Program-made: the position numbers and the translations under genes
The notes under the pieces: model-generated
Told to the model about the DNA's origin: nothing
The model's input: only the letters and a program-made list of their open reading frames with translations
Database searches by the model: none
Source: JBGVSA01 sp049840475
GTDB taxonomy: Bacteria; Pseudomonadota; Gammaproteobacteria; Burkholderiales; Rhodocyclaceae
Direction of reading: 5' to 3'
Length of the DNA: 64,000 nt
Assembly: GCA_049840475.1 (NCBI GenBank)
Contig: JASGKX010000001.1
Coordinates: 248,001-312,000, forward strand
Shown here: in pieces, positions 1-8,102 of the stretch
Numbering within the stretch: the stretch's first letter is position 1
Layout of the letters: the number at the start of each line of letters is the position of its first letter

Positions 1-453
1 GTCCGTGCAGCCCAACGCGCGGCCCGCAGCGGAGCGCACACGCTCATTGCCAGTGGTCGCGAGTCGGACGCCCTGCTCCGCGTGGCGCACGGCGAATCGC
101 TCGGCACGCTACTCCATGCCACCAGCACACCGCTGGCCGCGCGCAAGCAATGGCTGGCCGATCACCTCCAGCTCGCCGGCACCCTTGTGCTGGACGATGG
201 CGCCGCGCGCGCATTGCGCAATGGTGCGAGCGTTCTGCCGATTGGCGTCGTAGCCGTTGAAGGGGAATTCGAGCGCGGCGCAGTGGTCGCCTGCGTTGAC
301 CTGGAAGGCCGTGAAATCGCGCGCGGGCTCGTGAACTACCCCAGCTCGGAAGCACGTCGCATTGCGCGCCACTCGTCTCGCGATATCGAAGACATTCTCG
401 GCTACGTGGACGAAGCCGAACTCATCCATCGCGACAATCTCTTCGCGCGGTAA
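1..453 (+). CDS. proB: Glutamate 5-kinase, C-terminal part (truncated by window edge)
   Basis: The reading frame is open from base 1 to the TAA at 451-453 (150 residues), so the start lies upstream of the window. The fragment holds the end of the amino-acid kinase domain (ASGRE near residue 17) and a C-terminal PUA domain, with VLPIGVVAVEGEF, a GREIARGLVNY strand and the HRDNLF ending typical of long bacterial ProB. The enzyme phosphorylates glutamate as the first step of proline synthesis in the cytoplasm. A strong terminator follows at once, so proB is the last gene of its transcript. Confidence 0.93.
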   Translation, partial: VRAAQRAARSGAHTLIASGRESDALLRVAHGESLGTLLHATSTPLAARKQWLADHLQLAGTLVLDDGAARALRNGASVLPIGVVAVEGEFERGAVVACVDLEGREIARGLVNYPSSEARRIARHSSRDIEDILGYVDEAELIHRDNLFAR

Positions 454-471
454 TCGCCATCACTGCAAAAC

Positions 472-498
472 AAAAGGCGCCCGAGGGCGCCTTTTTTG
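472..498 (+). terminator. Rho-independent terminator of proB
   Basis: A GGCGCCC/GGGCGCC stem with a GA loop, flanked by A-run and T-run (T492-T497), sits about 20 bases after the proB stop codon. Confidence 0.9.
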
Positions 499-530
499 TC
501 TCCACGCATCGCGCATCGCGACACGTGAAC

Positions 531-558
531 AAAAAACGGGCACCCGGAGGTGCCCGCT
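531..558 (-). terminator. Rho-independent terminator of the porin gene
   Basis: On the minus strand a CGGGCACC/GGTGCCCG stem is followed by six T's, about 30 bases past the porin stop. It lies back to back with the proB terminator. Confidence 0.88.
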
Positions 559-585
559 TCAAGCCATTCCTAAGCGCTTACGCGA

Positions 586-1632
586 TTAGAACGTGTGGCG
601 GATAGCCAGTTCGGTACCGAAGCTGTTGTCCTTGGCGGTTGCTTGGTTAGCATCCACGAAGCCACCCTTTTGACGCTCGTACGACAGGTTCGCCATCAGG
701 ATCGTGCGCTTGGACAGGTTGTACCAGTAGCCCAGAGCGTAGTGGCTCAGGGTTTCGCGCTTCACGCCAGCAGCGGTCGTTTCCTTGATCTGACCAGCGT
801 TACCCATGATGGTGCCAGCGCCAACCGGGACGCGGAAGCCAGCTTGGTAAACCTTGTACTTGGCGTGGTCGTTTTGCAGACCGCCATCAACGTTGTAGCC
901 CTTCGATTCGGTGTAGCCGCCGAAGATTTCAACAACCTTGAAGTTGTAGTTGGCGGTCACGAACCAGGTCTTCCACGGCGAAGCCGTTGCTGCCGAACCA
1001 GCGTTACCAGCGGTTTGAGCCGTATCGTTCAGGGTGTCCTTTTGATACAGGGCTTCAGCCTTGAAGTTGCCCAGGGTCAGCTGACCACCGATGCCGTAAC
1101 GGTTTTCCTTGTTGGCCGGGTTGTTTTCGGCCAGACCGAAGGTACCCACAACCTTGAACACGCCACCGAAGTTCGGCGATTCGTACTTGGTTGCGTTATC
1201 CCAGTTGTCGGTGCGCTTACCACGACGATTCGGCATGGAGCCGATGGTGTCGCCGCCGAACGCTTCGAAGGAACCGCCGTACAGGGAGTAGGCTGCCGAA
1301 GCAACGCGACCGAACGACACAGCACCCAGGTTGTTGTGCTTCAGGCCAACCCAGGCCTTGTCCTTCCACTGACGGTTGGTGTTTTGGTTACCGTTGTCCA
1401 GATAGAAGCGGTTTTCCAACTGGAAGAAAGCCTTCAGGCCACCGCCCAGATCTTCTTCACCCTGGATGCCCCAGCGGTTGGAGGACTCTTCGTCTTCCAG
1501 CGTCGCCTTGCCGTCGTTGGTGAAGGTACGGTAGCCCATGTCAACGCGGCCATAGATCGTCACGTTGGATTGCGCAAAGGCCGGAACGGCGGCCAGGCCG
1601 GCGATGGCCATGGCGATGAGTTTTTTCTGCAT
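586..1632 (-). CDS. General outer-membrane porin (Gram-negative porin family, OmpC-like)
   Basis: This 348-residue protein starts with a clear Sec signal peptide (MQKKLIAMAIAGLAAVPAFA, cleavage before QSNVTIYGRVD) and ends in phenylalanine (IRHTF), the usual C-terminal signal for outer-membrane insertion. Alternating beta strands, the early YGRVDMG strand and the RWGIQGEEDLGGGLKA segment match the trimeric 16-strand diffusion porins of Burkholderiales. The ATG at 1632 is preceded by GAGGAGAAACCT, a good ribosome site; a longer open frame upstream lacks one and would destroy the signal peptide. The gene is monocistronic with its own terminator. Upstream sit an inverted repeat (1792-1815) and a motif shared with dps. 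Confidence 0.93.
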   Translation of the reverse strand: MQKKLIAMAIAGLAAVPAFAQSNVTIYGRVDMGYRTFTNDGKATLEDEESSNRWGIQGEEDLGGGLKAFFQLENRFYLDNGNQNTNRQWKDKAWVGLKHNNLGAVSFGRVASAAYSLYGGSFEAFGGDTIGSMPNRRGKRTDNWDNATKYESPNFGGVFKVVGTFGLAENNPANKENRYGIGGQLTLGNFKAEALYQKDTLNDTAQTAGNAGSAATASPWKTWFVTANYNFKVVEIFGGYTESKGYNVDGGLQNDHAKYKVYQAGFRVPVGAGTIMGNAGQIKETTAAGVKRETLSHYALGYWYNLSKRTILMANLSYERQKGGFVDANQATAKDNSFGTELAIRHTF

Positions 1633-1791
1633 AGGTTTCTCCTCACAGTTGAAGATCGAGCAGCGCAGCATGGTAGGTCGTCTGAACACTGACTCGTCCC
1701 ACCTCTCGCAATCGAGAAGTCGGAGGTGATTTTGCAAAGTAGGATTTTTAGGAGCAAGCAAACCGCTGAGGAAGGTCAAAAATCGCCGCCA

Positions 1792-1815
1792 CGATGTTGC
1801 ATTGTTGCAACATCG
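1792..1815. promoter_or_regulatory. Perfect inverted repeat upstream of the porin
   Basis: Ten-base arms CGATGTTGCA and TGCAACATCG are separated by TTGT. The repeat lies 160 bases upstream of the porin start. It could be an operator for a dimeric regulator or an RNA hairpin in a long leader. There is no T-run, so it is not an obvious terminator. Confidence 0.5.
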
Positions 1816-1906
1816 TTTGTCGATTTGCACCACGAAAATGTCGCCTTTTGAACCTAACATAGCCCACGAAACCCGCATGGACACTGGGTTTCCGCGCAAC
1901 CTGGCG

Positions 1907-1918
1907 AATTGATATATG
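1907..1918 (-). promoter_or_regulatory. AT-rich motif shared with the dps upstream region
   Basis: Read on the minus strand this is CATATATCAATT followed by CGC. The same 12 bases recur at 2692-2703 upstream of dps, there followed by TCGC. Both copies are on the coding strand of the downstream gene. Confidence 0.4.
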
Positions 1919-2031
1919 TCTCCTTTGCTTACGCTTTTGTTTCACTGCTGCGCGCGACGCATGAAGGAAAAACAGGGCGACTTGATCGCCAAAACGCACA
2001 AAAGTCCCTCAGCGGATTCTTCGACGAGACG

Positions 2032-2059
2032 AAAAAAAGCCCGCTCGAAGCGGGCTTTT
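2032..2059 (-). terminator. Rho-independent terminator of dps
   Basis: On the minus strand AAAAGCCCGCTT-CG-AGCGGGCTTTTTTT forms an 8-10 base-pair stem ending in a T-run, about 25 bases after the dps stop. Confidence 0.9.
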
Positions 2060-2084
2060 GGGAGCAAATTGATCCTGCGCAGGC

Positions 2085-2552
2085 TTATTCGAGCAGGCTG
2101 CGCAGCATCCACGCCGTCTTTTCGTGCAACTGGATGCGCTGCGTGAGCAGGTCGGCGGTCGCTTCGTCGCCAGCATCATCGACGACGTCGAACAACGAAC
2201 GCGCCGTACGCACGACAGCTTCCTGGCCTTCGACCAGTTGCTTGATCATGTCTTGTGCAGCCGGAACACCATCGGGTTCGGCAATGGACGACAGCTTTGC
2301 ATAGGCCGCGTAGGTGCCCGGCGCGTAGTGGCCCAGCGAGCGAATACGTTCGGCGATCGCATCGACAGCCAGCGCCAGTTCGGTGTACTGCGTCTCGAAC
2401 ATGAGATGCAGCGTATTGAACATGGGGCCCGTCACGTTCCAGTGGAAGTTGTGGGTCTTCAGATACAGCGTGTAGGTATCTGCCAACAGCTTGGAGAGCC
2501 CTTCCGCGATCTGCGCGCGGTCACTTTTTTCGATGCCGATATCGATATCCAT
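2085..2552 (-). CDS. dps: Dps family ferritin-like DNA-protection protein
   Basis: Dps proteins form dodecamers that oxidise and store iron with hydrogen peroxide and protect DNA in stationary phase or oxidative stress. In this 155-residue protein the intersubunit ferroxidase residues are visible: His37 (in THNFHWNV), His49, Glu53 (Asp in E. coli), Asp64 and Glu68 in AVDAIAERI. There is no lysine-rich N-terminal DNA-binding tail, so DNA binding is uncertain. Two ATG codons compete: the first (2558) lies only one base from the AGGAG site, while the second (2552) has a seven-base spacing, so I chose the second (MDIDIGIEK). The gene is monocistronic and diverges from valS. Confidence 0.9.
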   Translation of the reverse strand: MDIDIGIEKSDRAQIAEGLSKLLADTYTLYLKTHNFHWNVTGPMFNTLHLMFETQYTELALAVDAIAERIRSLGHYAPGTYAAYAKLSSIAEPDGVPAAQDMIKQLVEGQEAVVRTARSLFDVVDDAGDEATADLLTQRIQLHEKTAWMLRSLLE

Positions 2553-2691
2553 ATTCATTCTCCTGTTGTAACTGGATCTATGCGAGGACGATATCCCGAA
2601 ATCCGCCGGGGGATCGTCGGAAATATCAGGACATAAGGGGAGATATGCTGCCACAGCCAGAGTTCCCAGCATGATGACAGTCGCTCTGCGA

Positions 2692-2711
2692 AATTGATAT
2701 ATGGCAAATGG
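2692..2711 (-). promoter_or_regulatory. AT-rich motif upstream of dps, shared with porin and Tsx-like gene
   Basis: On the minus strand the site reads ATTTGCCATAT followed by ATCAATTTCGC, about 140-160 bases upstream of the dps start. ATTTGCCATAT recurs exactly at 25635-25645 upstream of the Tsx-like gene, and CATATATCAATT recurs upstream of the porin. Confidence 0.4.
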
Positions 2712-2775
2712 ACCGGAGACATCGACCGTATGCACCATGCTGGGAGCGCGACGCGCAAGCGCTGGCGCAGCCGCC

Positions 2776-2803
2776 TTGGCCCGAGCAAGCCCTGCCGTAT
2801 AAT
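2776..2803 (+). promoter_or_regulatory. Sigma-70-type promoter of valS
   Basis: A perfect TATAAT (2798-2803) lies 16 bases downstream of TTGGCC (2776-2781, four of six matches to TTGACA). The valS ATG follows about 30 bases after the expected transcription start. Confidence 0.65.
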
Positions 2804-2841
2804 GGCGGGTTCTACGCAAAACCCCAACGCCTGAGTCGCAC

Positions 2842-5637
2842 ATGGAACTAGCCAAGAGCTTCGAGCCTGCTGAAATTGAATCCCGCTGGTATGGACAATG
2901 GGAATCCGGCGGTTATTTCAAGGCGGGCCTGAACACGGCCAACCCTGAGGCCTTCTGTATTCTCCTGCCCCCGCCCAATGTCACCGGCACCTTGCACATG
3001 GGGCATGGATTCAATCAGACGATCATGGACGCGCTCACGCGCTACCACCGCATGCGTGGCGAGAACACGCTGTGGCAGCCGGGCACCGACCACGCCGGCA
3101 TCGCAACGCAGATCGTGGTGGAGCGCCAGCTCGATGCACAAGGCGTGTCGCGCCACGACCTGGGCCGCGAGAAGTTCATTGAAAAGGTGTGGGAGTGGAA
3201 GGAGTACTCCGGCAGCACCATTACGCGCCAGATGCGCCGCCTGGGCACCTCGCCCGACTGGTCGCGCGAGCGCTTCACGATGGACGCTAGCCTGTCGAAG
3301 ACAGTGACGGAAACCTTCGTGCGCCTGTATCGCGAAGGACTCATCTATCGCGGCAAGCGCCTGGTCAACTGGGACCCTGTGCTCGGCACCGCCGTGTCCG
3401 ACCTCGAAGTGGTGTCGGAAGAAGAAAACGGCTACCTCTGGCACCTCAACTATCCGCTCGCCGACGGCTCGGGTCATCTGACCGTCGCCACCACCCGCCC
3501 GGAAACCATGCTCGGCGACACCGCCGTGATGGTGCATCCGGAAGACGAGCGTTATCAGCATCTCATCGGCAAGAAGATCGCCCTGCCCTTGACCGGCCGC
3601 GAGATTCCCATCATTGCCGACGAATACGTTGACCGCGAGTTCGGCACAGGCTGCGTGAAAGTCACCCCTGCGCACGACTTCAACGACTACGCGGTCGGTC
3701 AGCGCCATGGCCTGCCGACGATCAGCGTGCTCACGCTCGACGCCAAGATCAACGACAACGCACCCGAAAAATACCGCGGGCTGGACCGCTTCGAAGCGCG
3801 CAAGCAGATCGTGGCCGACTTTGAAGCGCTGGGCCTGCTCGACAGCGTCAAGCCGCACACGCTGCAAGTGCCGCGTGGCGACCGCACTGGCGTAGTCATC
3901 GAACCGATGCTGACTGACCAGTGGTTCGTGGCGGTGAACAAGGCTGGCCCGGACGGCGCCAGCATCGCGCAAAAGGCGCTCGAAGTCGTCGAAACCGGGC
4001 AGATCAAGTTCGTGCCCGAAAACTGGGTCAACACCTACTACGCCTGGATGCGCAACCTGCAGGACTGGTGCATCTCGCGCCAACTGTGGTGGGGCCATCA
4101 GATTCCGGCGTGGTACGCGGACAACGGCCAGTGCTGGGTCGCCCACGACGAAGCCGAAGCCAAGGCGCTGGCTGCGGCCGAGGGCTACACCGGCACGCTC
4201 ACGCGCGACAATGACGTGCTCGACACGTGGTACTCGTCCGCACTGTGGCCGTTCTCCACGCTCGACTGGACGCCTGAATGGCCGGCCAAGAGCAACCCTG
4301 CGCTCGACCTGTACCTGCCCTCGACGGTGCTGGTCACGGGCTTCGACATCATCTTCTTCTGGGTGGCGCGCATGGTCATGATGACCTGTCACATCACCGG
4401 CAAGATTCCGTTCAAACACGTGTATGTGCACGGCCTGATCCGCGACGCGGAAGGCCAGAAGATGAGCAAGTCCAAGGGCAACGTGCTCGACCCGATCGAC
4501 CTGATCGACGGCATCTCGCTCGACGACCTCGTCGCCAAGCGCACCACGGGCCTGATGAACCCCAAGCAGGCCGAGAGCATCGCCAAGAAAACACGCAGAG
4601 AATACCCCGAGGGCATTCCAGGCTTCGGCACCGACGCCCTGCGCTTTACCTTCGCTTCGCTCGCCAGCCCGGGCCGCGACATCAAGTTCGACATGCATCG
4701 TTGCGAGGGCTATCGCAACTTCTGCAACAAGCTGTGGAACGCCACGCGCTTTGTGCTGATGAACTGCGAAGGCAAGGACTGCGGCCTGGCGCCGGAGTCC
4801 GATCGCGAGTTCTCCTTTGCCGACCGCTGGATCGTCAGCCGCCTGCAACGCGCTGAAGCCGAAGTCGCACGCCACTTTGTCGAATACCGCCTCGATCTGG
4901 CCGCACGCACGATCTATGAACTGGTGTGGGACGAGTACTGCGACTGGTACCTCGAACTGGCAAAGGTGCAGATCAACGGCGGCAACGAAGCGCAACAACG
5001 CGGCACGCGCCGCACGTTGGTGCGTGTGCTCGAAGCGATCCTGCGCCTGGCACATCCGTTGATCCCGTTCATCACCGAAGAACTGTGGCAGACCGTCGCC
5101 ACCGTGGCTGGCCGCAAGGACACCACTTCGATCAGCGTGGCGCCGTACCCGACCGCGCAAGAAGAACGCATCGACGCGGACGCCGAAGCGCGCGTGGCGC
5201 AACTGAAGGACATGATCAACGCCTGCCGCAGCCTGCGCGCCGAAATGAACCTGTCCCCGGCGCAGAAGGTGCCGCTGCTGGTGGCAGGCGACGAAGCCAC
5301 CGTCACGCTCGTCGGCCCCTACGTGGCCGCACTCGGCAAGCTGTCGGAAGTCACCGCCACGGGCGCGGAGTTGCCCTCCTCGCCCGCACCGGTTCAGGTG
5401 GTCGGTGATTTCCGCCTGATGCTGAAAATCGAAGTCGACGTCGCCGCAGAACGCGAGCGGCTGGGCAAGGAAGTCGCGCGCATCGAAGGCGAGATCGCCA
5501 AGTGCAGCGCCAAGCTCGGCAATGAAGGTTTCGTCGCGCGAGCCCCGGCAGCGGTCGTGGAACAAGAGAAGAAGCGTCTGGCCGATTTCGAAGCCACACT
5601 CGGCAAGCTCAAGGAACAGCTCACTCGTCTGGGCTGA
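2842..5637 (+). CDS. valS: Valine-tRNA ligase
   Basis: A class I aminoacyl-tRNA synthetase of 931 residues, the usual length. The HIGH signature is HMGH at residues 52-55 inside PPPNVTGTLHMGHGF, and the KMSKS loop is exact at residues 540-544. Between them lies the connective peptide editing domain that hydrolyses mischarged Thr-tRNA(Val). The anticodon-binding helical domain follows, then a C-terminal coiled coil (about 865-931, rich in Glu/Lys/Arg) that contacts the tRNA elbow. The start MELAKSFEPAEIESRWY matches the family N-terminus. The gene has its own TATAAT promoter and terminator. A long open frame on the opposite strand is a coding shadow. Confidence 0.98.
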   Translation: MELAKSFEPAEIESRWYGQWESGGYFKAGLNTANPEAFCILLPPPNVTGTLHMGHGFNQTIMDALTRYHRMRGENTLWQPGTDHAGIATQIVVERQLDAQGVSRHDLGREKFIEKVWEWKEYSGSTITRQMRRLGTSPDWSRERFTMDASLSKTVTETFVRLYREGLIYRGKRLVNWDPVLGTAVSDLEVVSEEENGYLWHLNYPLADGSGHLTVATTRPETMLGDTAVMVHPEDERYQHLIGKKIALPLTGREIPIIADEYVDREFGTGCVKVTPAHDFNDYAVGQRHGLPTISVLTLDAKINDNAPEKYRGLDRFEARKQIVADFEALGLLDSVKPHTLQVPRGDRTGVVIEPMLTDQWFVAVNKAGPDGASIAQKALEVVETGQIKFVPENWVNTYYAWMRNLQDWCISRQLWWGHQIPAWYADNGQCWVAHDEAEAKALAAAEGYTGTLTRDNDVLDTWYSSALWPFSTLDWTPEWPAKSNPALDLYLPSTVLVTGFDIIFFWVARMVMMTCHITGKIPFKHVYVHGLIRDAEGQKMSKSKGNVLDPIDLIDGISLDDLVAKRTTGLMNPKQAESIAKKTRREYPEGIPGFGTDALRFTFASLASPGRDIKFDMHRCEGYRNFCNKLWNATRFVLMNCEGKDCGLAPESDREFSFADRWIVSRLQRAEAEVARHFVEYRLDLAARTIYELVWDEYCDWYLELAKVQINGGNEAQQRGTRRTLVRVLEAILRLAHPLIPFITEELWQTVATVAGRKDTTSISVAPYPTAQEERIDADAEARVAQLKDMINACRSLRAEMNLSPAQKVPLLVAGDEATVTLVGPYVAALGKLSEVTATGAELPSSPAPVQVVGDFRLMLKIEVDVAAERERLGKEVARIEGEIAKCSAKLGNEGFVARAPAAVVEQEKKRLADFEATLGKLKEQLTRLG

Positions 5638-5663
5638 TCACGCCAGAGTTTTGTCGGTCACAA

Positions 5664-5691
5664 GAACGGGGCGCCTTGCGCCCCGTTTTTC
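5664..5691 (+). terminator. Rho-independent terminator of valS
   Basis: AACGGGGCGC-CTT-GCGCCCCGTT stem followed by five T's, about 27 bases after the valS stop. Confidence 0.92.
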
Positions 5692-5731
5692 TTTACCCGC
5701 GTGCTCGCACCTCGCGGCATCGCCGGTCAGG

Positions 5732-6520
5732 TCAGGCAGCGTTCAGCCAGATAGGTAATCGGTTGGGGCGGTAGAACGCATGGTAGACATCGCTGAAACT
5801 ATGGAAAGCCATCCCATGCCGACGCGCCAGAAGGGTCAATGACTCCGGAGTGTAGAAGGACACATGTCCATTGCGGGGCCCGCAATACCACCAGTTATGC
5901 AGACCACTCTCGACATATTCCTGTCTGCACAACACTGTGCTGAAAAAAACCGCGCCATCCTCGGCGACGAATGACATGACGTCGGCCACTAGCGTCTCGG
6001 GGTCAGTCGAATGTTCGAAAACCTCAAAGCTCGTCACCATGTTGAATACCCCCTCGGGGCGCTCTACATGCGTGAAAGGATCGAAGCTGGCCGTACGGGC
6101 GCAACCGCCTTCGCGCAACAGATCTGCCAGCATGCCCAGGCCAGAGCCATAGTCGAGAACTTGCAGGTTCTCGCGACACTGGCCAAAGCTGTTGAAAATG
6201 ATATTTGCATTGTGGCGTGGCCGAGCGCCCAAGTAGCCCGGATCATAGCGAGGGCCATATTCGGCGTTGTAGATGTGGGTGGCAAAGTCATCGACCGACC
6301 ACGTGTCGAAGTACGGCGTGAACGTGAAGCCGCACTTCTGACAACGGTAGTAATAGACCGGCTTTCCGACATAGGGCTCGACCTTCTTGCCGGCTTCAAG
6401 GTCGATACTGCTTTGCGAAGCGTCGATCAGCGCCACGATGCTTGAACTTCCGCGGCAAATCTTGCACTCACAAACGCGTGGCGCGGCGGGCAGTTCGTAA
6501 GGATTGGTGGAGATTTGCAT
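5732..6520 (-). CDS. Class I SAM-dependent methyltransferase with N-terminal Cys cluster
   Basis: This 262-residue protein has cysteines at 17, 19, 22, 60 and 63 (CECKIC and CQKC), like the zinc-knuckle front of Methyltransf_13/C-methyltransferase-type proteins. A Rossmann methyltransferase core follows, with motif I VLDYGSGLGM at 121-130 and a SFEVFEH segment at 164-170. Such proteins often modify sugars or small metabolites; the substrate cannot be read from sequence. The ATG at 6520 has AGGACACATCA in front; upstream codons are not supported. No partner genes adjoin it, and G+C in two lines I counted is 55% against about 65% in a valS line, so recent acquisition is possible. Confidence 0.75.
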   Translation of the reverse strand: MQISTNPYELPAAPRVCECKICRGSSSIVALIDASQSSIDLEAGKKVEPYVGKPVYYYRCQKCGFTFTPYFDTWSVDDFATHIYNAEYGPRYDPGYLGARPRHNANIIFNSFGQCRENLQVLDYGSGLGMLADLLREGGCARTASFDPFTHVERPEGVFNMVTSFEVFEHSTDPETLVADVMSFVAEDGAVFFSTVLCRQEYVESGLHNWWYCGPRNGHVSFYTPESLTLLARRHGMAFHSFSDVYHAFYRPNRLPIWLNAA

Positions 6521-6713
6521 TGATGTGTCCTCATGTCTGGCGCAGCCCGAGAAGGCGGCAACAAACAACGAGTATCCGGCTCCACTACAAACCGACAATT
6601 GCCCGGCCACAATCATTCATGACAACGTACTGACAGATATTGTCATCAATTTCATACGAAATAGTCACTCCACATAAATCGAAGTGCCCACACATCAGCG
6701 TCGCGACTTCATA

Positions 6714-6739
6714 ACAAAAACGGGGCGTATACGCCCCGT
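6714..6739 (-). terminator. Rho-independent terminator of the lemA operon
   Basis: A perfect palindrome CGGGGCGTATACGCCCCG (6721-6738) is followed on the minus strand by five T's, about 30 bases past the last stop codon of the operon. Confidence 0.88.
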
Positions 6740-6770
6740 CATTCTTCATCCGCCATCGGGCACGAAGACG

Positions 6771-7271
6771 TCAGATCACGATCGGCGCGTCCGGCAGTTC
6801 GTTAACGTTGTGTTCGTGTGCTGGAAAATGCTCAGCCAGCAATGTCGTGCATGCGTCGATGACAGCCAACACACCCTCCTCGCCATTGCCCTGCCGAAAG
6901 TGCGCGGTCGCGGTGCGTGCAATGTCGTCCCACACTGCGTCCGGCACGCGCGCATCGATACCCCTGTCGGCGATGATCTCGATACGGTGCTCCGCCAACA
7001 GCAAATAGATGAGTACGCCGCTATTGTCATCGGTGTCCCACACGCGCAGCTCCGAAAAAAACGCCAGTGCTCGTTGCCGTACGTCGATGCGACGCCAGGC
7101 GCCAGCCATTCCTGCGCCACCTTCGATGAGTATGCGCAGTTCGCCTCGATGCCGCCCTTCCGAACGAGCGACCGCTTGCTCGATGCGCTCCAGGGTCGTG
7201 GGAGGAAACAAGTTGCGGGCCTCGCGCTCGCCGCCCCATACATGCCTGTAGAACCGAGTCAGCCCATTCAT
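6771..7271 (-). CDS. TPM domain-containing protein (cytoplasmic form)
   Basis: A 166-residue protein with a TPM fold domain from about residue 22 (TTLERIEQAVARSEGRHRGELRILIEGG) to the C-terminus, including VLIYLLLAEHRIEIIADRGIDARV, the segment matching the IEVGRGLEG region of YgcG proteins. No signal peptide or membrane helix is visible, unlike its neighbour. The start ATG overlaps the upstream stop by one base (TGATG), a strong sign of coupled translation. It is the last of three genes after lemA. The biochemical role of such stand-alone TPM proteins is not established. Confidence 0.8.
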   Translation of the reverse strand: MNGLTRFYRHVWGGEREARNLFPPTTLERIEQAVARSEGRHRGELRILIEGGAGMAGAWRRIDVRQRALAFFSELRVWDTDDNSGVLIYLLLAEHRIEIIADRGIDARVPDAVWDDIARTATAHFRQGNGEEGVLAVIDACTTLLAEHFPAHEHNVNELPDAPIVI

Positions 7272-8095
7272 CACCAGCTCCCCGAAGATCCACCGCCGCC
7301 AAAGCCGCCACCGCCGCCGCCCCAACCTCCGCCACCGCCAAAGCCGCCGCCACCTCCCCAGCCGCCACGACCGCGCCCGGCGTTGCGGGCAATGGAATCG
7401 AGAATGGCGCCTGTTGCGATGCCGCCCACCGTGCTGCCGCGCGAAGCGTAGTAACTGCTGCGACGACCGCCACGCAGGATGGATACGACAACGAAAAGGA
7501 CAAAAAGCAGCAGCGGCCAGAACAGCGGCGACAGATCATCCCCCTGTCCGCGCTGCGCGGACGGAGGCGGTAGACCTTCTCCGCCGATCTGCGCGGCGAT
7601 GCGCTCGATACCCGCCGCGATGCCGGCATGGAAATCACCGCGCTGCAATTTGGGCGCAATGGCCTCCGCAATGATGCGGTTTGCGATGGCATCGGGAATC
7701 GCGCCCTCCAGCCCGCGACCGACCTCGATGCGCAAGCGCCGATCGTCCTTGGCGAGGATCAGGATGACGCCATCGTCGACGTTCTTGCGCCCCACTTTCC
7801 ACGCATCGGCCACGCGGATACCGTAGGCCGCGATGTCCTCCGGCTGCGTCGTCGGCACCATCAGCACAGCGACTTGACTACCGGTCTGCTGTTCGATGGT
7901 GACAAGACGCGACTCAAGCTCGACTCGTTCCGCCTCGCTCAACGTTCCGGTCGTATCGGTGAGGTGAGCCGTCAGTGGTGGAATCGCCGCAAGCTCCTGC
8001 GCCGCACACCACACGCTGGCCACACACAGGCACAGCGCCAGCAGCCAGCGCAATCCAATTGGCGTGACAGGGCCACGCGCCATCGCAGTCGCCAT
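7271..8095 (-). CDS. YgcG-like TPM domain membrane protein with Gly-rich tail
   Basis: A 274-residue protein: N-terminal signal sequence (LRWLLALCLCVASVWCA), an extracytoplasmic TPM domain starting at LTDTTGTLSEAERVELESRL and carrying LRIEVGRGLEGAIPD, a membrane helix (LFWPLLLFVLFVVVSIL), and a C-terminal tail made almost only of Gly, Trp, Phe and Ser. This is the usual arrangement of YgcG/TPM proteins next to LemA in the envelope. The start at 8095 leaves 7 bases after the lemA stop; an in-frame ATG at 8083 is an alternative and neither has a strong ribosome site. Function is unknown beyond a link to envelope stress inferred for lemA clusters. Confidence 0.8.
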   Translation of the reverse strand: MATAMARGPVTPIGLRWLLALCLCVASVWCAAQELAAIPPLTAHLTDTTGTLSEAERVELESRLVTIEQQTGSQVAVLMVPTTQPEDIAAYGIRVADAWKVGRKNVDDGVILILAKDDRRLRIEVGRGLEGAIPDAIANRIIAEAIAPKLQRGDFHAGIAAGIERIAAQIGGEGLPPPSAQRGQGDDLSPLFWPLLLFVLFVVVSILRGGRRSSYYASRGSTVGGIATGAILDSIARNAGRGRGGWGGGGGFGGGGGWGGGGGGFGGGGSSGSW

Positions 8096-8102
8096 GATCG
8101 GC

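Larger units (their letters stand above)
1633..2031. other. Long non-coding upstream region of the porin gene
   Basis: About 400 bases between the porin start and the dps terminator contain no credible gene on either strand. The region is visibly richer in A+T than the coding sequence around it. Its notable content is the 24-base inverted repeat at 1792-1815 and the AATTGATATATG motif at 1907-1918, both listed separately. It probably carries the porin promoter and a long leader. Confidence 0.6.

Noticed and set aside
2848..5565. A 905-codon open frame on the minus strand across valS
   Set aside because: It is a mirror of the valS reading frame in GC-rich DNA; the sense strand has all synthetase motifs and a promoter, while the antisense translation shows no recognisable domain.
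7274..7370. Glycine-codon repeat tract as a tandem DNA repeat or recombination site
   Set aside because: The repetition is explained by the Gly-rich tail of the TPM protein, common in this family.
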